A DNA stretch of 64,000 bases from Allobosea sp. Leaf344 (GCF_001426225.1 NZ_LMRT01000001.1:276648-340647), one strand, 5' to 3'; positions 54,254-63,881 are shown, counted from the stretch's first letter. Translations and numbers: made by a program. The notes: generated by a model not told the origin, from the letters alone.

Positions 54254-54282
54254 GACGAACGACCAGCAGGCGGAGACCCGCA

Positions 54283-55254
54283 ATGAGCAGGACCGACAGC
54301 CCGAGCCCCGCCATGCCCAAGCTGCCGCCCGCCGTCGAGGGTGCGGTCAGCGAGATCGATTTCCAGGCGCATCGGCTGCGGCTCTACCAGAACGGGTCCG
54401 GCGCTCCGCTGCTCCTGCTGCACAGCATCAATGCGGCGGCATCGGTCTATGAGGTGCGCCCGATCTTCCACCACATGGCGCGGCATCGGCAGGTCTTCGC
54501 GCTCGACCTGCCCGGCTTCGGCGGCTCCTCGCGCCTGCGCGACGACTACACCATCGCGTTCTATACGCGCGCCGTCATCGCCGCGGCGGAGCATGTCCGG
54601 CAGATCGCGGGGAGCGGGCCGATCGCCGTGCTCGGCCTGTCGCTGACCTGCGAATTCATCGCCCGCGCGGCGCTGGCCCGCCCGGACCTCTTCGCGCAGC
54701 TGATCTTCGTCACGCCGACGGGTTTCGAACATGGCGCGCAGAAGCGGCGCGCCGGCGGGGCGCAGGGTCGTGCGATACCGGGGCTGGAGGCGGCGCTGAC
54801 GGTCGGCCTCTGGCGCGATGCCCTCTACAAGGCGCTGGTCAGCCGGCCCAGCATCCGGTTTTTCCTGAAGCGCACCTTCGGCTCCAGCGACGTCGATCCC
54901 GGCCTGATCGACTATGCCCATGCCAGCGCGCACCAGCCCGACGCCGCCTTCGCGCCCCTCGCCTTCGCCTCGGGGAAACTATTCTCCGGCGATGTGCGGA
55001 CGCTGTACGAGGCGCTGCGGCTGCCGGTCTGGCTGGCGCATGGCACCAAGGGCGCCTTCGCCGATTTCGCCCAGGCGGGCTGGGTGGAGCAGCGGGAGAA
55101 TTGGCGCCGCAGCGCCTTCGACACCGGCGCCTTTCCGCATTTCCAGGCACCGGAGCGCTTCTTCGCCGAACTCGAAACCGTGCTGGCGGACAGCGCGCGC
55201 ACTGATGAATCACCCGGCCGCGCGACGCTGCGAATGGTGGGCGGAACCGGCTGA
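54283..55254 (+). CDS. alpha/beta-fold hydrolase
   Basis: 323 residues. Oxyanion segment LLLLHSINAAAS, LDLPGFGGS, nucleophile elbow VLGLSLTCEF with Ser120 and Thr in place of the final Gly of GxSxG. The usual acid position after strand 7 (AHGTKGAFADF) has Ala where related proteins have Asp, so the acid may be displaced; His appears in FPHFQAPERF. GGAG 8 bp before the ATG. An EcfG-like promoter precedes it. Substrate unknown; possibly an esterase or a stress-linked hydrolase. Confidence 0.83.
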   Translation: MSRTDSPSPAMPKLPPAVEGAVSEIDFQAHRLRLYQNGSGAPLLLLHSINAAASVYEVRPIFHHMARHRQVFALDLPGFGGSSRLRDDYTIAFYTRAVIAAAEHVRQIAGSGPIAVLGLSLTCEFIARAALARPDLFAQLIFVTPTGFEHGAQKRRAGGAQGRAIPGLEAALTVGLWRDALYKALVSRPSIRFFLKRTFGSSDVDPGLIDYAHASAHQPDAAFAPLAFASGKLFSGDVRTLYEALRLPVWLAHGTKGAFADFAQAGWVEQRENWRRSAFDTGAFPHFQAPERFFAELETVLADSARTDESPGRATLRMVGGTG

Positions 55255-55325
55255 GGCGACGCAACTCTTGCCCGACACCGGCGTTGCAGGGGCATGTGCG
55301 GCTGGGACAACAGCAGGAGAACGCC

Positions 55326-55850
55326 ATGAACCGACGCCAGACCCTGAGCGCCCTCAGCCTCGCCGCGATCGCGGCACCGAGCTTCGCTCTCGCCCAGGCC
55401 AGTGACCAGAACCGCCCCTCCGCCGCGGAGGGCGAGCACATCACCGCCACTCTCGACGCCGGAAAGATGACGCTGGAGGCCAGCCGCGTCGCGCTGTCGA
55501 AAGCGACCGATCCGGCGATCAAGCGCTTCGCGCAGCTCGAGGCCGCGGAACAGGAAACCATCGCCGAAGTGTTCTCGAGCCGCGTCGAGCGCTCGCAGAA
55601 CGCGCCGCCCAAGGTCGATGCCGATGCCAAATCCGCTATCGACAGCGTCCACGCCCAGCAGGCCGGGCCGGCCTTCGACAAGGCCTATCTCGCCGGGCAG
55701 ATGGAGGGGCATCGCAAGCTGCTCGCGATCCAGGAGGCCTATCTCTCCAATGGCCGCGATCCGCGCCAGCGCGGTCTCGCCATGCTGATGCGCGGGCATA
55801 TCAAGGAGCACATCCTCGAGCTGGAAGTGCTGCAGAAGGACATGGCGTAA
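55326..55850 (+). CDS. DUF4142 family secreted protein
   Basis: 174 residues. MNRRQTLSALSLAAIAAPSF then ALAQ is a Tat-like/Sec signal (RR near the N-terminus, uncommon for this family). The remainder is helical DUF4142: EGEHITATLDAGKMTLEASRVAL, AIKRFAQLEAAEQETIAEVF, ending HIKEHILELEVLQKDMA. DUF4142 proteins are periplasmic, ferritin-like helical bundles without proven activity. AGGAGAA precedes the ATG; next gene starts 5 bp downstream. Confidence 0.88.
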   Translation: MNRRQTLSALSLAAIAAPSFALAQASDQNRPSAAEGEHITATLDAGKMTLEASRVALSKATDPAIKRFAQLEAAEQETIAEVFSSRVERSQNAPPKVDADAKSAIDSVHAQQAGPAFDKAYLAGQMEGHRKLLAIQEAYLSNGRDPRQRGLAMLMRGHIKEHILELEVLQKDMA

Positions 55851-55855
55851 GTGCG

Positions 55856-56368
55856 ATGGCCGGGGCGCTGGCGCTGAGGGCGGAAGAGCTCGTCGCGCGC
55901 CTCGAGCAGCGCGGGCTGCTGATCGCCACGGCCGAATCCTGCACGGCGGGCCGGTTGGCCGCCCTGTTGGCGGATGCGCCCGGCGCCTCCGCCGTGCTGG
56001 ATGGCGGTTTCATCACCTATACCAAGCAAGCCAAGCAGGTCCTGCTCGGCGTCCCGGAGGAGAGCCTCTCGACGCCGGGCGGGGCGGTCACGCCCGATGT
56101 CGCACGGGCCATGGCGGCCGGGGCGCTGTCGCGCAGCAACGCGACGCTCGCCGTGGCGCTGACGGGGGTGCTCGGCCCGGCCTGCGACGAGGACGATAAT
56201 CCGGTCGGGCGTCTCGACATCGCCTGCGCCTGGGAGGGCGGGACCCGCCATCGCCGCCACGAGCTCGGCGAGGCCGAGCATGACAGGCTGACGGAGAAGG
56301 CGCTCGACGCCGCCCTGACGCTTCTCGACGAGACGCTCGACACCATGGCCGCATCGCGCGGCCGCTAG
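55856..56368 (+). CDS. pncC: CinA C-terminal domain protein (nicotinamide-nucleotide amidohydrolase-like)
   Basis: 170 residues covering only the CinA C-terminal (PncC) domain: TAESCTAGRLAALLADAPGAS, GGFITYTKQAKQVLLGV, VALTGVLGPACDEDDNPVG. PncC deamidates NMN in NAD+ recycling. The loop TGVLGPACDEDD differs from the usual TGVAGPGG, as in a divergent subgroup, so enzymatic activity is inferred only. Second gene after DUF4142 with a 5-bp gap. Confidence 0.83.
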   Translation: MAGALALRAEELVARLEQRGLLIATAESCTAGRLAALLADAPGASAVLDGGFITYTKQAKQVLLGVPEESLSTPGGAVTPDVARAMAAGALSRSNATLAVALTGVLGPACDEDDNPVGRLDIACAWEGGTRHRRHELGEAEHDRLTEKALDAALTLLDETLDTMAASRGR

Positions 56369-56401
56369 CCGAATCCGAAGGCCGATCGCGCAAGACCCGA
56401 G

Positions 56402-56426
56402 GGAACCCCTCGGGCCAAAGGCCGTT
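56402..56426 (+). promoter_or_regulatory. EcfG-type promoter of the SnoaL/NTF2-like gene
   Basis: GGAAC (56402-56406), 16-bp spacer, CGTT (56423-56426): exact consensus, 24 bp before the ATG. A small stem (CCCGAGG/CCTCGGG) covers the -35 and may also end the pncC transcript. Confidence 0.78.
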
Positions 56427-56450
56427 GCCGAGGGAAAGGGAGCACAATCG

Positions 56451-56819
56451 ATGGAAGATCAGCAGATCTGGGATTTCGAAGAAGGACTTTGGACCGGCGA
56501 TGCCGATCATTACCGCGAGCTGATCGATCAGGACTGCCTGATGGTGCTTCCCGCCCCGCCCTTCGTCTTCACCGGTTCGGAGGCGATCGCCGCCGTCTCG
56601 GATACGCCTCGCTGGAGCAGCGTCGCGCTGTCGGAGAAATCGGTGACCCGGCCGCAGGAGGGGCTGATCGTGATCGCCTACAAGGCCGAGGCTCGCAAGG
56701 ACGATGACGAGAGCTACAGCGCGCATTGCACCTCCGTGCTGCGGCGGCTGGATCACGGAAAATGGCGCGTGGTGCAGCATCAGCAGACGCCGCCGATGAT
56801 CGCGCCGGCGAAAAGCTGA
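56451..56819 (+). CDS. DUF4440/NTF2-like small protein
   Basis: 122 residues of the SnoaL/DUF4440 cone fold: IWDFEEGLWTGDADHYREL, DQDCLMVLPAPPFVFTGSEAI, CTSVLRRLDHGKWRVVQHQQT. The fold supports binding or light catalysis of small hydrophobic ligands; here the role is unknown. AGGGAAAGGGAG upstream of the ATG. Preceded by an exact EcfG-type promoter, so stress-induced is likely. Confidence 0.88.
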   Translation: MEDQQIWDFEEGLWTGDADHYRELIDQDCLMVLPAPPFVFTGSEAIAAVSDTPRWSSVALSEKSVTRPQEGLIVIAYKAEARKDDDESYSAHCTSVLRRLDHGKWRVVQHQQTPPMIAPAKS

Positions 56820-57016
56820 GCGACCGGCCGTTTCGGTAGCGTCAGGCCGGCGGCAGCCGCGGCGATCCCGTTTCCTTCCAGTCGGCAAGGCTGCGTTAAG
56901 GGCGCGGCCAGCGCATGCCCGCATCGACATGGACGTGACGCGGTATTCCGTGCGAGGAATGCCGCGTCGAGGCGAGGCGATGACCTCGGCTCTCTCGCGA
57001 TCCGGGAACGATTCGT

Positions 57017-57376
57017 ATGCTGAATGACAAGGCCATCCTGGTCGTCGAAGACGAGCCCATGATCGCCATGATGCTGGATGATTTCCTCACCGATCTCGGC
57101 TGCCGGGTCATCGGCCCGGCCGGGAATCTCGGTCAGGCGCATGAGCTGTTGAACGCGCATGGTTGCGACGCGGCCATCGTCGATTTGAACCTGAACGGCA
57201 CGATGGCGCAGCCTCTGATCGAGATCCTTCGCAAGCAGGGCGTCCCGGTCATCGTCGCGAGCGGCTATGGCAGCGCCACTTCGGGCCTGCCGGACGGGTG
57301 CCGCGTGGTCGCGAAACCCTATGCGATCCAGCATGTCGAGGAGGCGCTGCGCGCCTGTTTCAGCGACCGACCCTGA
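57017..57376 (+). CDS. single-domain response regulator
   Basis: 119 residues, only a receiver domain. Acid pocket Glu11-Asp12-Glu13 (VVEDEP), phosphoacceptor Asp56 (AAIVDLNLNG), Ser82 (IVASGYG) and Lys100 (VVAKPYA). No output domain, so it acts as a phosphate relay or sink. It converges on the hybrid histidine kinase gene with a 20-bp gap, which suggests that this kinase is its partner. Confidence 0.93.
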   Translation: MLNDKAILVVEDEPMIAMMLDDFLTDLGCRVIGPAGNLGQAHELLNAHGCDAAIVDLNLNGTMAQPLIEILRKQGVPVIVASGYGSATSGLPDGCRVVAKPYAIQHVEEALRACFSDRP

Positions 57377-57396
57377 GGGCCCGGCGGGACGCTGGC

Positions 57397-60345
57397 TCAG
57401 CTCTCATCCTGTCGCACCCGCCGCTTGCCGCGTATCGCCATACGCAGGATGCGCGAGAGATCCTCGACGGCGTAAGGCTTCTGCAGCAGCTCGAAGCCAT
57501 GCCGCCCCTCCTCCGCGAGGACGTGGCTGTATCCGGAGGTGAGGACGACGGGCAGGCCGGGGTGTCGCCGCCTGATCTCCAGACCGAGTTCGACCCCGCT
57601 GATCCCCGGCATCACCACATCCGAGAAGACGGCGTCGAAGCCGTCGGTCTCGGACAGGAGCCGCAGCGCCTCGTCGCCATTGGCGGCCCAGGTCGTGACG
57701 TAGCCGAGATCGCCGAGAAGCTGCGTCGAGAAGGTGCCGACATCGACATTGTCCTCGACGACCAGGATCCGCTGGCCGCCGCCGCCGCTGATCACGCCCG
57801 GCCGGGAGGGCTCGGCATCGCCCGGCTGGAGCGCCTCGCGTTCGACGCGCGGCAGATAGAGGGTGAAGCGTGAACCGGAGCCGAGCTCGCTGTCGACGTC
57901 GATATCCCCGCCGGATTGTTTGGCGAAGCCGAACACCTGCGAGAGCCCGAGGCCCGTCCCCTTGCCGACACCCTTGGTGGTGTAGAAAGGCTCGAAGATC
58001 TGCATGAGCTTTTCCGAGGGGATGCCGGCGCCGGTATCCTCCAGCGACACGGCGACGAATGCCCCCGTTCCGCCGGCATGGCCGCGAATCGGCGGCATGC
58101 GCTCCAGTTTCTCGACCGAGATCGTCAGCCGGCCCTCGCCATCCATCGCGTCGCGGGCATTCACCGCCATGTTGACGAGCGCGGTCTCGAACTGGCTGAC
58201 ATCCGCCTCGACGAAGCAATCCTCCGCCCGCACGTCGGAGACGATCTCGATGCGCGCTCCGACGATGCTGCGCAGCATTTCGGTGACCGCGCTGACCCGC
58301 ACCGAGGGGTCGAAGATCTCGGGCTTCAGCGGCTGTCGACGGGCGAAGGCCAGGAGCTGCCCGGTCAGTTTCGCGGCCCGGTCGACCGTGTCGGAGATGG
58401 CGTCGACATAGCGCCGCCGCCTGTCCTCCGCGAGGTTGGGCTTGCGCAGCAGATCGGTGGAGCTCTTGATGATCGTCAGCAGGTTGTTGAAATCATGGGC
58501 GACACCGCCCGTCAGCTGGCCGACGGCCTCCATCTTCTGCGCCTGGCGCAGCGCTTCCTCGGCCTTGGCCCGCTCCGCCACCTCATCCGCGACGCGGCGC
58601 TCCAGCGTATCGTTGAGGTCCCGGATGCGCTCCTCGATCGCCTTGCGCTCCGTGACGTCGACGGCCGTGCCGAGCAGGCGCACGCAGCGATCATCGACGA
58701 AGACACCACGGCCTTTCGCCGCCACCCAGCGGATGATCCCGTCATCCCTGCCGATCGTCCGGTATTCGACATCGTAGAGCGCCCGGCGTGCCGGATCGGC
58801 CGCTCCGGCATAGGCGGCGGCGGTGGCCTCGCGGTCGTCCGGATGGAGCCCGTCGTAGAAATCCCGCATCGACACGCTGACATCGGGCGAGATCCCGAAC
58901 ATCGCCTTCACATTCGGCGGCCAGATCAGCTTGTCCTCGATCGGGTCGACGTCCCAGAAGCCGATATCGGCGTGCTCGATCGCCAGCCGCAGACGCTCTT
59001 CGCTCTCGCGCAGGCGCGCCTCTGCACCGACCCGCTCGACATGGGACCAGCAGCGCTCGGCGACGGTCCCGACGAGGTCGAGCTCATCCTCCTGCCAGTC
59101 CCGCGGCTGATCCTGATGCACCGCCATCATCGCCGCCAGACGCCCGGCCTTCACCAGCGGGCAGCAGATGATCGCGCGGATCCCGATCGCCTCGAACATC
59201 TCGCGGCCTTCGCCGGGGGGAAGCTCGGCGCCGACGTCGCGGATGACGAGCATCTGCCCGCCGCGCATGGCGGAAGCGGCCTTCGCCCCGAAGAGATCGA
59301 GGCTGTAGGTCCCGGCCGAGGATGCGACACCGGGCGCCACGTAATCATTGCGGATGACGAAGCCGTCATTGTCGTCATCGACATCGGCATAGGCGCAGCG
59401 CGAGGCGCCCAGCCGTCGCGCCAGGATCGTGGCGGCCGCCAGCATCGCCTCCTCAGCATCGGCGGAATTGCGCATCGCCTCGTCGAGGTCGCCCAGCAGA
59501 CGCAGCCTGGCCTCGCTCTTCCGGAGCGCCTCCTCCACGCCCTTGCGCCGGGTGATGTCGGAGGAGATGCCGGCAATGCGCAAGGCCGTGCCGTCCGCGG
59601 CGTAATCCGGCCGGCCGCGGACGGCGATCCAGCGCGTCTCGCCGGTCTCCGGCAGCACCACCCGATACTCCGTCTCGTAATCCTCGCGCGCGGTGACGGC
59701 TCGCCGGACCGCTTCCGAGCGCGGGGCGCGATCGTCCGGATGAATGAGCCGGCTCAGCTCCGCATTGGTGAAGGGCGCGCCTGGCGCCAGCCCGAAGCTC
59801 GCTTTGTAGAGGTCCGAAGCGGTCAGGGTGAAATCCTTGAGATCGAGCTCCCAGGCGCCCATGCCGCCGGCTTCCAGGGCGAAGCGCAGGCGCTCCTCCC
59901 CCGCACGGAGGGCTTCCAGCCGCGCCCGCGCCTCATATTGTCGCCGCCTGCCCCGGATCGCCGCGCTGACGAGGCTGACGAGCGTGGTCGGGTGGAAGGG
60001 GCGCTCGATGAAGGAGGCGTTGCCCAGCACGTCGAGATAACGGCGCGCGGCCGGGTTCCGCTCGATCCCACCGCCCTGGCTGGTCAGGACGATGAAGGGC
60101 ATGTCCGACCATTCCGGCTGTCCGGCGATCCACCTGGCCAGCGGGTGCAGATCCGCCGTCGTCAGCGCCTCCTCCGTGAGCAGGACGAGGCCGGCGCCGG
60201 CGTCGAGTTCGGCGAGAACCCGGGGCAGCGAGGGGATGGCCTCGGCCGCCATCCCGGCTTCGCCGAGCATCGCGACGGCGATGGCCGCGTCCCGGCCGCG
60301 GGGTGCCAGGACGAGGACGCGCTCCGAAAGCGTCGAGCGTTTCAC
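57397..60345 (-). CDS. hybrid sensor histidine kinase (pseudo-REC, PAS, GAF, PAS, HisKA, HATPase, REC)
   Basis: 982 residues, no membrane segments, so cytoplasmic. Residues 1-130 look like a receiver without the phosphoacceptor Asp (VLLTEEAL). PAS ~150-270, GAF ~285-435, PAS ~445-570, coiled segment, HisKA with His617 ([11 protein letters not shown]), N-box NARDAMD, G-boxes DTGAGIP and [10 protein letters not shown], then a full receiver with Asp909 (VFSDVVMPG). Its ATG overlaps the stop of the upstream KaiC-like gene (ATGA), tying the kinase to KaiC output. The signal is unknown; PAS/GAF suggest light, redox or small molecule sensing. Confidence 0.92.
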   Translation of the reverse strand: MKRSTLSERVLVLAPRGRDAAIAVAMLGEAGMAAEAIPSLPRVLAELDAGAGLVLLTEEALTTADLHPLARWIAGQPEWSDMPFIVLTSQGGGIERNPAARRYLDVLGNASFIERPFHPTTLVSLVSAAIRGRRRQYEARARLEALRAGEERLRFALEAGGMGAWELDLKDFTLTASDLYKASFGLAPGAPFTNAELSRLIHPDDRAPRSEAVRRAVTAREDYETEYRVVLPETGETRWIAVRGRPDYAADGTALRIAGISSDITRRKGVEEALRKSEARLRLLGDLDEAMRNSADAEEAMLAAATILARRLGASRCAYADVDDDNDGFVIRNDYVAPGVASSAGTYSLDLFGAKAASAMRGGQMLVIRDVGAELPPGEGREMFEAIGIRAIICCPLVKAGRLAAMMAVHQDQPRDWQEDELDLVGTVAERCWSHVERVGAEARLRESEERLRLAIEHADIGFWDVDPIEDKLIWPPNVKAMFGISPDVSVSMRDFYDGLHPDDREATAAAYAGAADPARRALYDVEYRTIGRDDGIIRWVAAKGRGVFVDDRCVRLLGTAVDVTERKAIEERIRDLNDTLERRVADEVAERAKAEEALRQAQKMEAVGQLTGGVAHDFNNLLTIIKSSTDLLRKPNLAEDRRRRYVDAISDTVDRAAKLTGQLLAFARRQPLKPEIFDPSVRVSAVTEMLRSIVGARIEIVSDVRAEDCFVEADVSQFETALVNMAVNARDAMDGEGRLTISVEKLERMPPIRGHAGGTGAFVAVSLEDTGAGIPSEKLMQIFEPFYTTKGVGKGTGLGLSQVFGFAKQSGGDIDVDSELGSGSRFTLYLPRVEREALQPGDAEPSRPGVISGGGGQRILVVEDNVDVGTFSTQLLGDLGYVTTWAANGDEALRLLSETDGFDAVFSDVVMPGISGVELGLEIRRRHPGLPVVLTSGYSHVLAEEGRHGFELLQKPYAVEDLSRILRMAIRGKRRVRQDES

Positions 60346-61832
60346 GGGTCTGCGGCCCGCATCACCTGCGCGCCATCGTCGACCAGCGTCGGCACGCCGC
60401 GCAGCACCCCCTGGAAATTGACCAGCGGCTCGCCCAGCGTGATCCCGCGGCCGTCGATGCGGAACTCGCGGATCGTGTCCTCATGCGCGCCCGTGCGCTT
60501 CTTGACGACGGAGATCGCACGCCGGACCCGGCCCAGCGCCTCGAAATAGCGCAGGAGGATCACGGTGTCGGCGAGATAGGTCACGTCGACCGGCGATTTC
60601 ATGTCGCCGACGAGCCCGTGCTGGGCCACCGTGAGGAAGGTGGTGGCGCCCTGCCTGTTGAGATATTGCAGCAATTCGTGGATGTGCAGGACCAGCGCCT
60701 GCTCATGCGGCATGGCCGCCTGATAGCCGTTGAGGCTGTCCACGACCACCGTCTTGACCCGATGCGCCTCGACCGAGCGGCGCACGCGTTCGGTGAATTC
60801 CCCGGGGCTCAGCTCCGCGGCGTCGACCTGCTCCACGAACAGGCTGCCCCCGTCGATCATGCCCTGTAGGTCGATGCCGAGATTTTTCGCCCGGTCGAAC
60901 AGCAGCCCGAGCTCCTCGTCGAAGACGAAGAGCGCCGCCTTCTCGCCGCGACCCACGGCCCCCTGGATGAAGGTGAGGGTCAACAGCGATTTGCCCGTAC
61001 CCGCGGGGCCGAGGATCAGAACGCTCGATCCGCGCTCGACACCGCCGCCCAGAAGCGCGTCCAGCTCCGGCAGATCGCTCGTGACGACGTCCCGCGCAAT
61101 CCGCGTCTTGTGCTCCGCCGAGACCAGGCGCGGGAAGACGCGAACGCCGCCGGTGAGGATGGCGAAGTCGTGGTAGCCGCCGCGATAGCGCCGCCCGCGA
61201 TATTTGCCGACGCGCAGGCGCCGCCGGTCGCCGCCATATTCGGGCGATGTCTCCTCCAGCCGGATCACCCCATGGGCGACGCTGTGGACGGTCTTGTCGT
61301 TGACGTCGGTGGTGAGGTCGTCGAGCATCAGCACCGTCGCGCCCTGCTTGGCGAAATAATGCTTCAGAGCCAGGATCTGGCGCCGGTAGCGCAGCGAGCT
61401 CTGCGCGAGCAGCCGGATCTCGGACAGGCTGTCGAGGACGACGCGATCGGGCTTCGCCCGCTCGAAGGCCTCGAAGATGCGCTTGGTCGTCTCTCCCAAT
61501 TCGAGGTCGGAGGAGTACAGCAGGCTCTGCTGCTGGTCCTCGTCGAGCAAGGTCTCGGGCGGGACGAGTTCGAAGATGTCGATGCCGGTGAGATCCCAGC
61601 CATGCGAGGTCGCGCCGGCGCGCAGCTCCTCCTCCGTCTCGGCGAGGGTGATGTAGAGCGAACGCTCGCCCGCGCGCGCACCGGCGATCAGGAACTGGAT
61701 CGAGACCGTCGTCTTGCCCGTCCCCGGATTGCCTTCCAGCAGGAAGAGACGGCGTCGCTCCAGCCCTCCGCCGAGCACGTCATCCAGCCCGACGACGCCG
61801 GTCATGGCCTGACTGTCCAACTGCTTCGTCAC
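60342..61832 (-). CDS. KaiC-like double-RecA ATPase
   Basis: 496 residues with two RecA domains: CI Walker A GNPGTGKTT (34-42) and CII Walker A GPAGTGKSL. The catalytic Glu pair is AE in CI (ITLAETEEE) and DE in CII (VFDEELGLL). The KaiC Ser/Thr phosphosite segment reads VTYLADTVILLRYFE, so Ser-Thr becomes Thr-Tyr. I start at GTG 61832 (product MTKQLDSQAMTGVVG), which has GAGG at good spacing; ATG 61880 and GTG 61904 further upstream lack a binding site. Operon with the hybrid kinase, no kaiB. Likely a KaiC homologue in stress or light signalling rather than a full clock. Confidence 0.9.
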   Translation of the reverse strand: MTKQLDSQAMTGVVGLDDVLGGGLERRRLFLLEGNPGTGKTTVSIQFLIAGARAGERSLYITLAETEEELRAGATSHGWDLTGIDIFELVPPETLLDEDQQQSLLYSSDLELGETTKRIFEAFERAKPDRVVLDSLSEIRLLAQSSLRYRRQILALKHYFAKQGATVLMLDDLTTDVNDKTVHSVAHGVIRLEETSPEYGGDRRRLRVGKYRGRRYRGGYHDFAILTGGVRVFPRLVSAEHKTRIARDVVTSDLPELDALLGGGVERGSSVLILGPAGTGKSLLTLTFIQGAVGRGEKAALFVFDEELGLLFDRAKNLGIDLQGMIDGGSLFVEQVDAAELSPGEFTERVRRSVEAHRVKTVVVDSLNGYQAAMPHEQALVLHIHELLQYLNRQGATTFLTVAQHGLVGDMKSPVDVTYLADTVILLRYFEALGRVRRAISVVKKRTGAHEDTIREFRIDGRGITLGEPLVNFQGVLRGVPTLVDDGAQVMRAADP

Positions 61833-61988
61833 GCGGGGCCTCGCATCGATCCAGAACGTCTTACCGAACGAAGCAACCATAAATATGTTGCGCCGGCAGA
61901 ACACGCTTTTTCGAGAGCGATGCTCTTGCTGCGTATGGGCCGGCGCCGTTGTTTGCGCATCGGCCGAAATGTGTGGTGGCGCGGATCG

Positions 61989-62513
61989 TCAGAGCATGCG
62001 GCGCAGCAGATGGCGCTTGCCGCTGGCTCGATGAGCCAAGGCGAAGGATGCGTGGCCGAGCGCGAGCGCGAGCAGGGCGAAGCCCAGCCAATAGTGCAGG
62101 AGATCGGCGGGTGCCTCGAGCCAGGCGATCCGCTCGGATCGCCCCGGCATGACGCGCAGGCCGAAGACCGAGAAAGGCTTGCCCGAGCCGAACTGGCGCA
62201 GCAGGGCGATCGCGGGAATGAAGAGCATCAGCCCGTAGAGCAGGGCGTGGCCGAAGCCCGCGGCGCGGTCCGCCAGCCCGTGGCGTATCGGTCGGCGCTC
62301 GCGGTTGATGAGCGCCCAGCCGGCCCGAAGGATCACCAGGACGAACAGCACCGCACCGAGCTCCAGATGCCGGCCGCCGACGAAGCGCGTCACGGCCGTG
62401 TCGCCGATGCCGACATAGAGCAGCGCGCCGGCAAATTGCCAGAAGAGCAGCAGCGCCATCAGCCAATGCAGGAAGCGGCTCACCAGGCCGTAGGATTCGG
62501 CCGTATCGCGCAA
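61989..62513 (-). CDS. cytochrome b561 family protein
   Basis: 174 residues, four membrane helices with heme-ligand histidines in SRFLHWLMALLLFW, GGRHLELGAV and LLHYWLGFALL. Family members move electrons from quinol in the inner membrane. It lies 156 bp downstream of the KaiC-like gene on the same strand. No partner cytochrome or YceI-type gene is adjacent. Confidence 0.9.
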   Translation of the reverse strand: MRDTAESYGLVSRFLHWLMALLLFWQFAGALLYVGIGDTAVTRFVGGRHLELGAVLFVLVILRAGWALINRERRPIRHGLADRAAGFGHALLYGLMLFIPAIALLRQFGSGKPFSVFGLRVMPGRSERIAWLEAPADLLHYWLGFALLALALGHASFALAHRASGKRHLLRRML

Positions 62514-62644
62514 TCGTGAAATCGGCCCTCTCCTCCGGTGTTCATCCGGCGCTCTCGCCGCTTTTTCAGGTTGTTCCCGAATATAGCGCGCGATCGGCCC
62601 GCGATCAGGTCTTCATGTGCTCCGTCGCGACCAACCCACCAGCT

Positions 62645-62669
62645 GGAACATCCAGGGGCGGAGGCTGTT
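62645..62669 (+). promoter_or_regulatory. EcfG-like promoter of the GT4 gene
   Basis: GGAAC (62645-62649), 16-bp spacer, TGTT (62666-62669); 50 bp before the ATG at 62720. One mismatch in the -10. Confidence 0.5.
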
Positions 62670-62719
62670 GCAATTTCCGTCCGCCATGGCGGGCATTTGT
62701 CACCCACTTCGCCAACGCG

Positions 62720-63880
62720 ATGTCGGTCGGGCGGGTCGAGCCGGTGTCGAGCGCGCCGGATCGCCGGTCGCAAGACACGCCTGCACGATCGGAGCGACCG
62801 TTGCGTATTGGTATCATCGCTCATCTCAAACATGCCATCCGCGAGCCCTTCGCCGGCGGGCTCGAAATGCACACCGCGCAATTGCAGGCGCTGCTGCGCA
62901 GCCGCGGCCATGAGGTCACGCTGTTCGCCTCGCTGCGCTCCGAGCCGGAAGAGCATGTCGAGGCGATCTGCGAGGAGACCTCGCTCGCCGATGTCGGCTG
63001 CGACGAAGCGCCGGACAAGGCCTTCTTCCTCGAGCACCACGCCTATCTCTCGCTGATGAACGGGCTGCGGCACCGCGACTTCGACATCATCCACAATAAC
63101 TCGCTGCATTACCTGCCGGTCGCGATGGCGGACGTCCTGCCGATGCCGATGGTGACGACGCTGCATACCCCGCCCTTCGCCTGGCTCGAAAGCGGGGTGC
63201 GGCTGTGCAAGGCGCCGCATGCGAGCTTCGTGGCGGTCTCGGACTCGATCAGGCGGTCCTGGGGGCGGATCGCACCGATCGAGCATGTCGTGATGAACGG
63301 CATCGATCTCGACCGCTTCGCCTTCGCGGCCGCCCCGGCGCCGGAGCCCTATCTCGTCTGGTACGGGCGCATCGTCCCCGAAAAGGGTCTGCACCATGCG
63401 ATCGCGGCGGCGGCGCTGATCGGGGCGGCGCTGCATATCGCCGGGCCGATCTCCGACAGGGATTATTTCGACCAGATGATCGCGCCGCGGCTGAGCGGCA
63501 GGATCCGCTATCTCGGCCATCTCTCGCATGGCGAGCTCGCCAGGGTCGTCGCCGGAGCGCGCGCCTTCCTGTGCACGCCCTGCTGGGAGGAGCCCTATGG
63601 GCTCGTCGTCGCCGAGGCGCTGGCCTGCGGCGTGCCGGTCGCGGCCTTCGCGCGCGGCGCCATCCCGGAACTGCTGACGGAGCGCTGCGGGGTCCTGGCG
63701 GCACCCGACGATCCGGCCTCGCTCGCCAGCGCGGCACTCGCCGCGCAGGCGCTCGACCGTCGCGATTGCCGGGCGCATGCGGCAAGCTTCTGCGATGCCG
63801 AGCGGATGATCGACGAGTACGAGACGCTCTATGCCGAGATGATCGCGGGGACGAAGCGCCCGGCGGCGCAGGCGGCCTGA
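62720..63880 (+). CDS. glycosyltransferase family 4 protein
   Basis: 386 residues of the GT-B fold. RIGIIAHLKHAIREPFAGGLEMHTA is the N-terminal donor-site start (GGLEMH typical of GT4), HNNSLHYLPVAMAD and TTLHTPPFAWLES follow, and the C-terminal EPYGLVVAEALACGVPVAAF is the E-x7-E nucleotide-sugar motif. ATG 62720 gives a short N-terminal leader; the open frame upstream is not family-like. The acceptor is unknown. It is followed at once by a GT2 gene, so an exopolysaccharide or glycan cluster probably continues to the right. Confidence 0.9.
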   Translation: MSVGRVEPVSSAPDRRSQDTPARSERPLRIGIIAHLKHAIREPFAGGLEMHTAQLQALLRSRGHEVTLFASLRSEPEEHVEAICEETSLADVGCDEAPDKAFFLEHHAYLSLMNGLRHRDFDIIHNNSLHYLPVAMADVLPMPMVTTLHTPPFAWLESGVRLCKAPHASFVAVSDSIRRSWGRIAPIEHVVMNGIDLDRFAFAAAPAPEPYLVWYGRIVPEKGLHHAIAAAALIGAALHIAGPISDRDYFDQMIAPRLSGRIRYLGHLSHGELARVVAGARAFLCTPCWEEPYGLVVAEALACGVPVAAFARGAIPELLTERCGVLAAPDDPASLASAALAAQALDRRDCRAHAASFCDAERMIDEYETLYAEMIAGTKRPAAQAA

Positions 63881-63881
63881 G

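Noticed and set aside
55233-55262. GGAAC at 55244 before the DUF4142 gene as another EcfG promoter
   Set aside because: No CGTT-like element lies 16-17 bp downstream.
57029-57060. GGAAC at 57005 next to the response regulator start
   Set aside because: A -10 would fall inside the coding sequence, so it cannot drive this gene.
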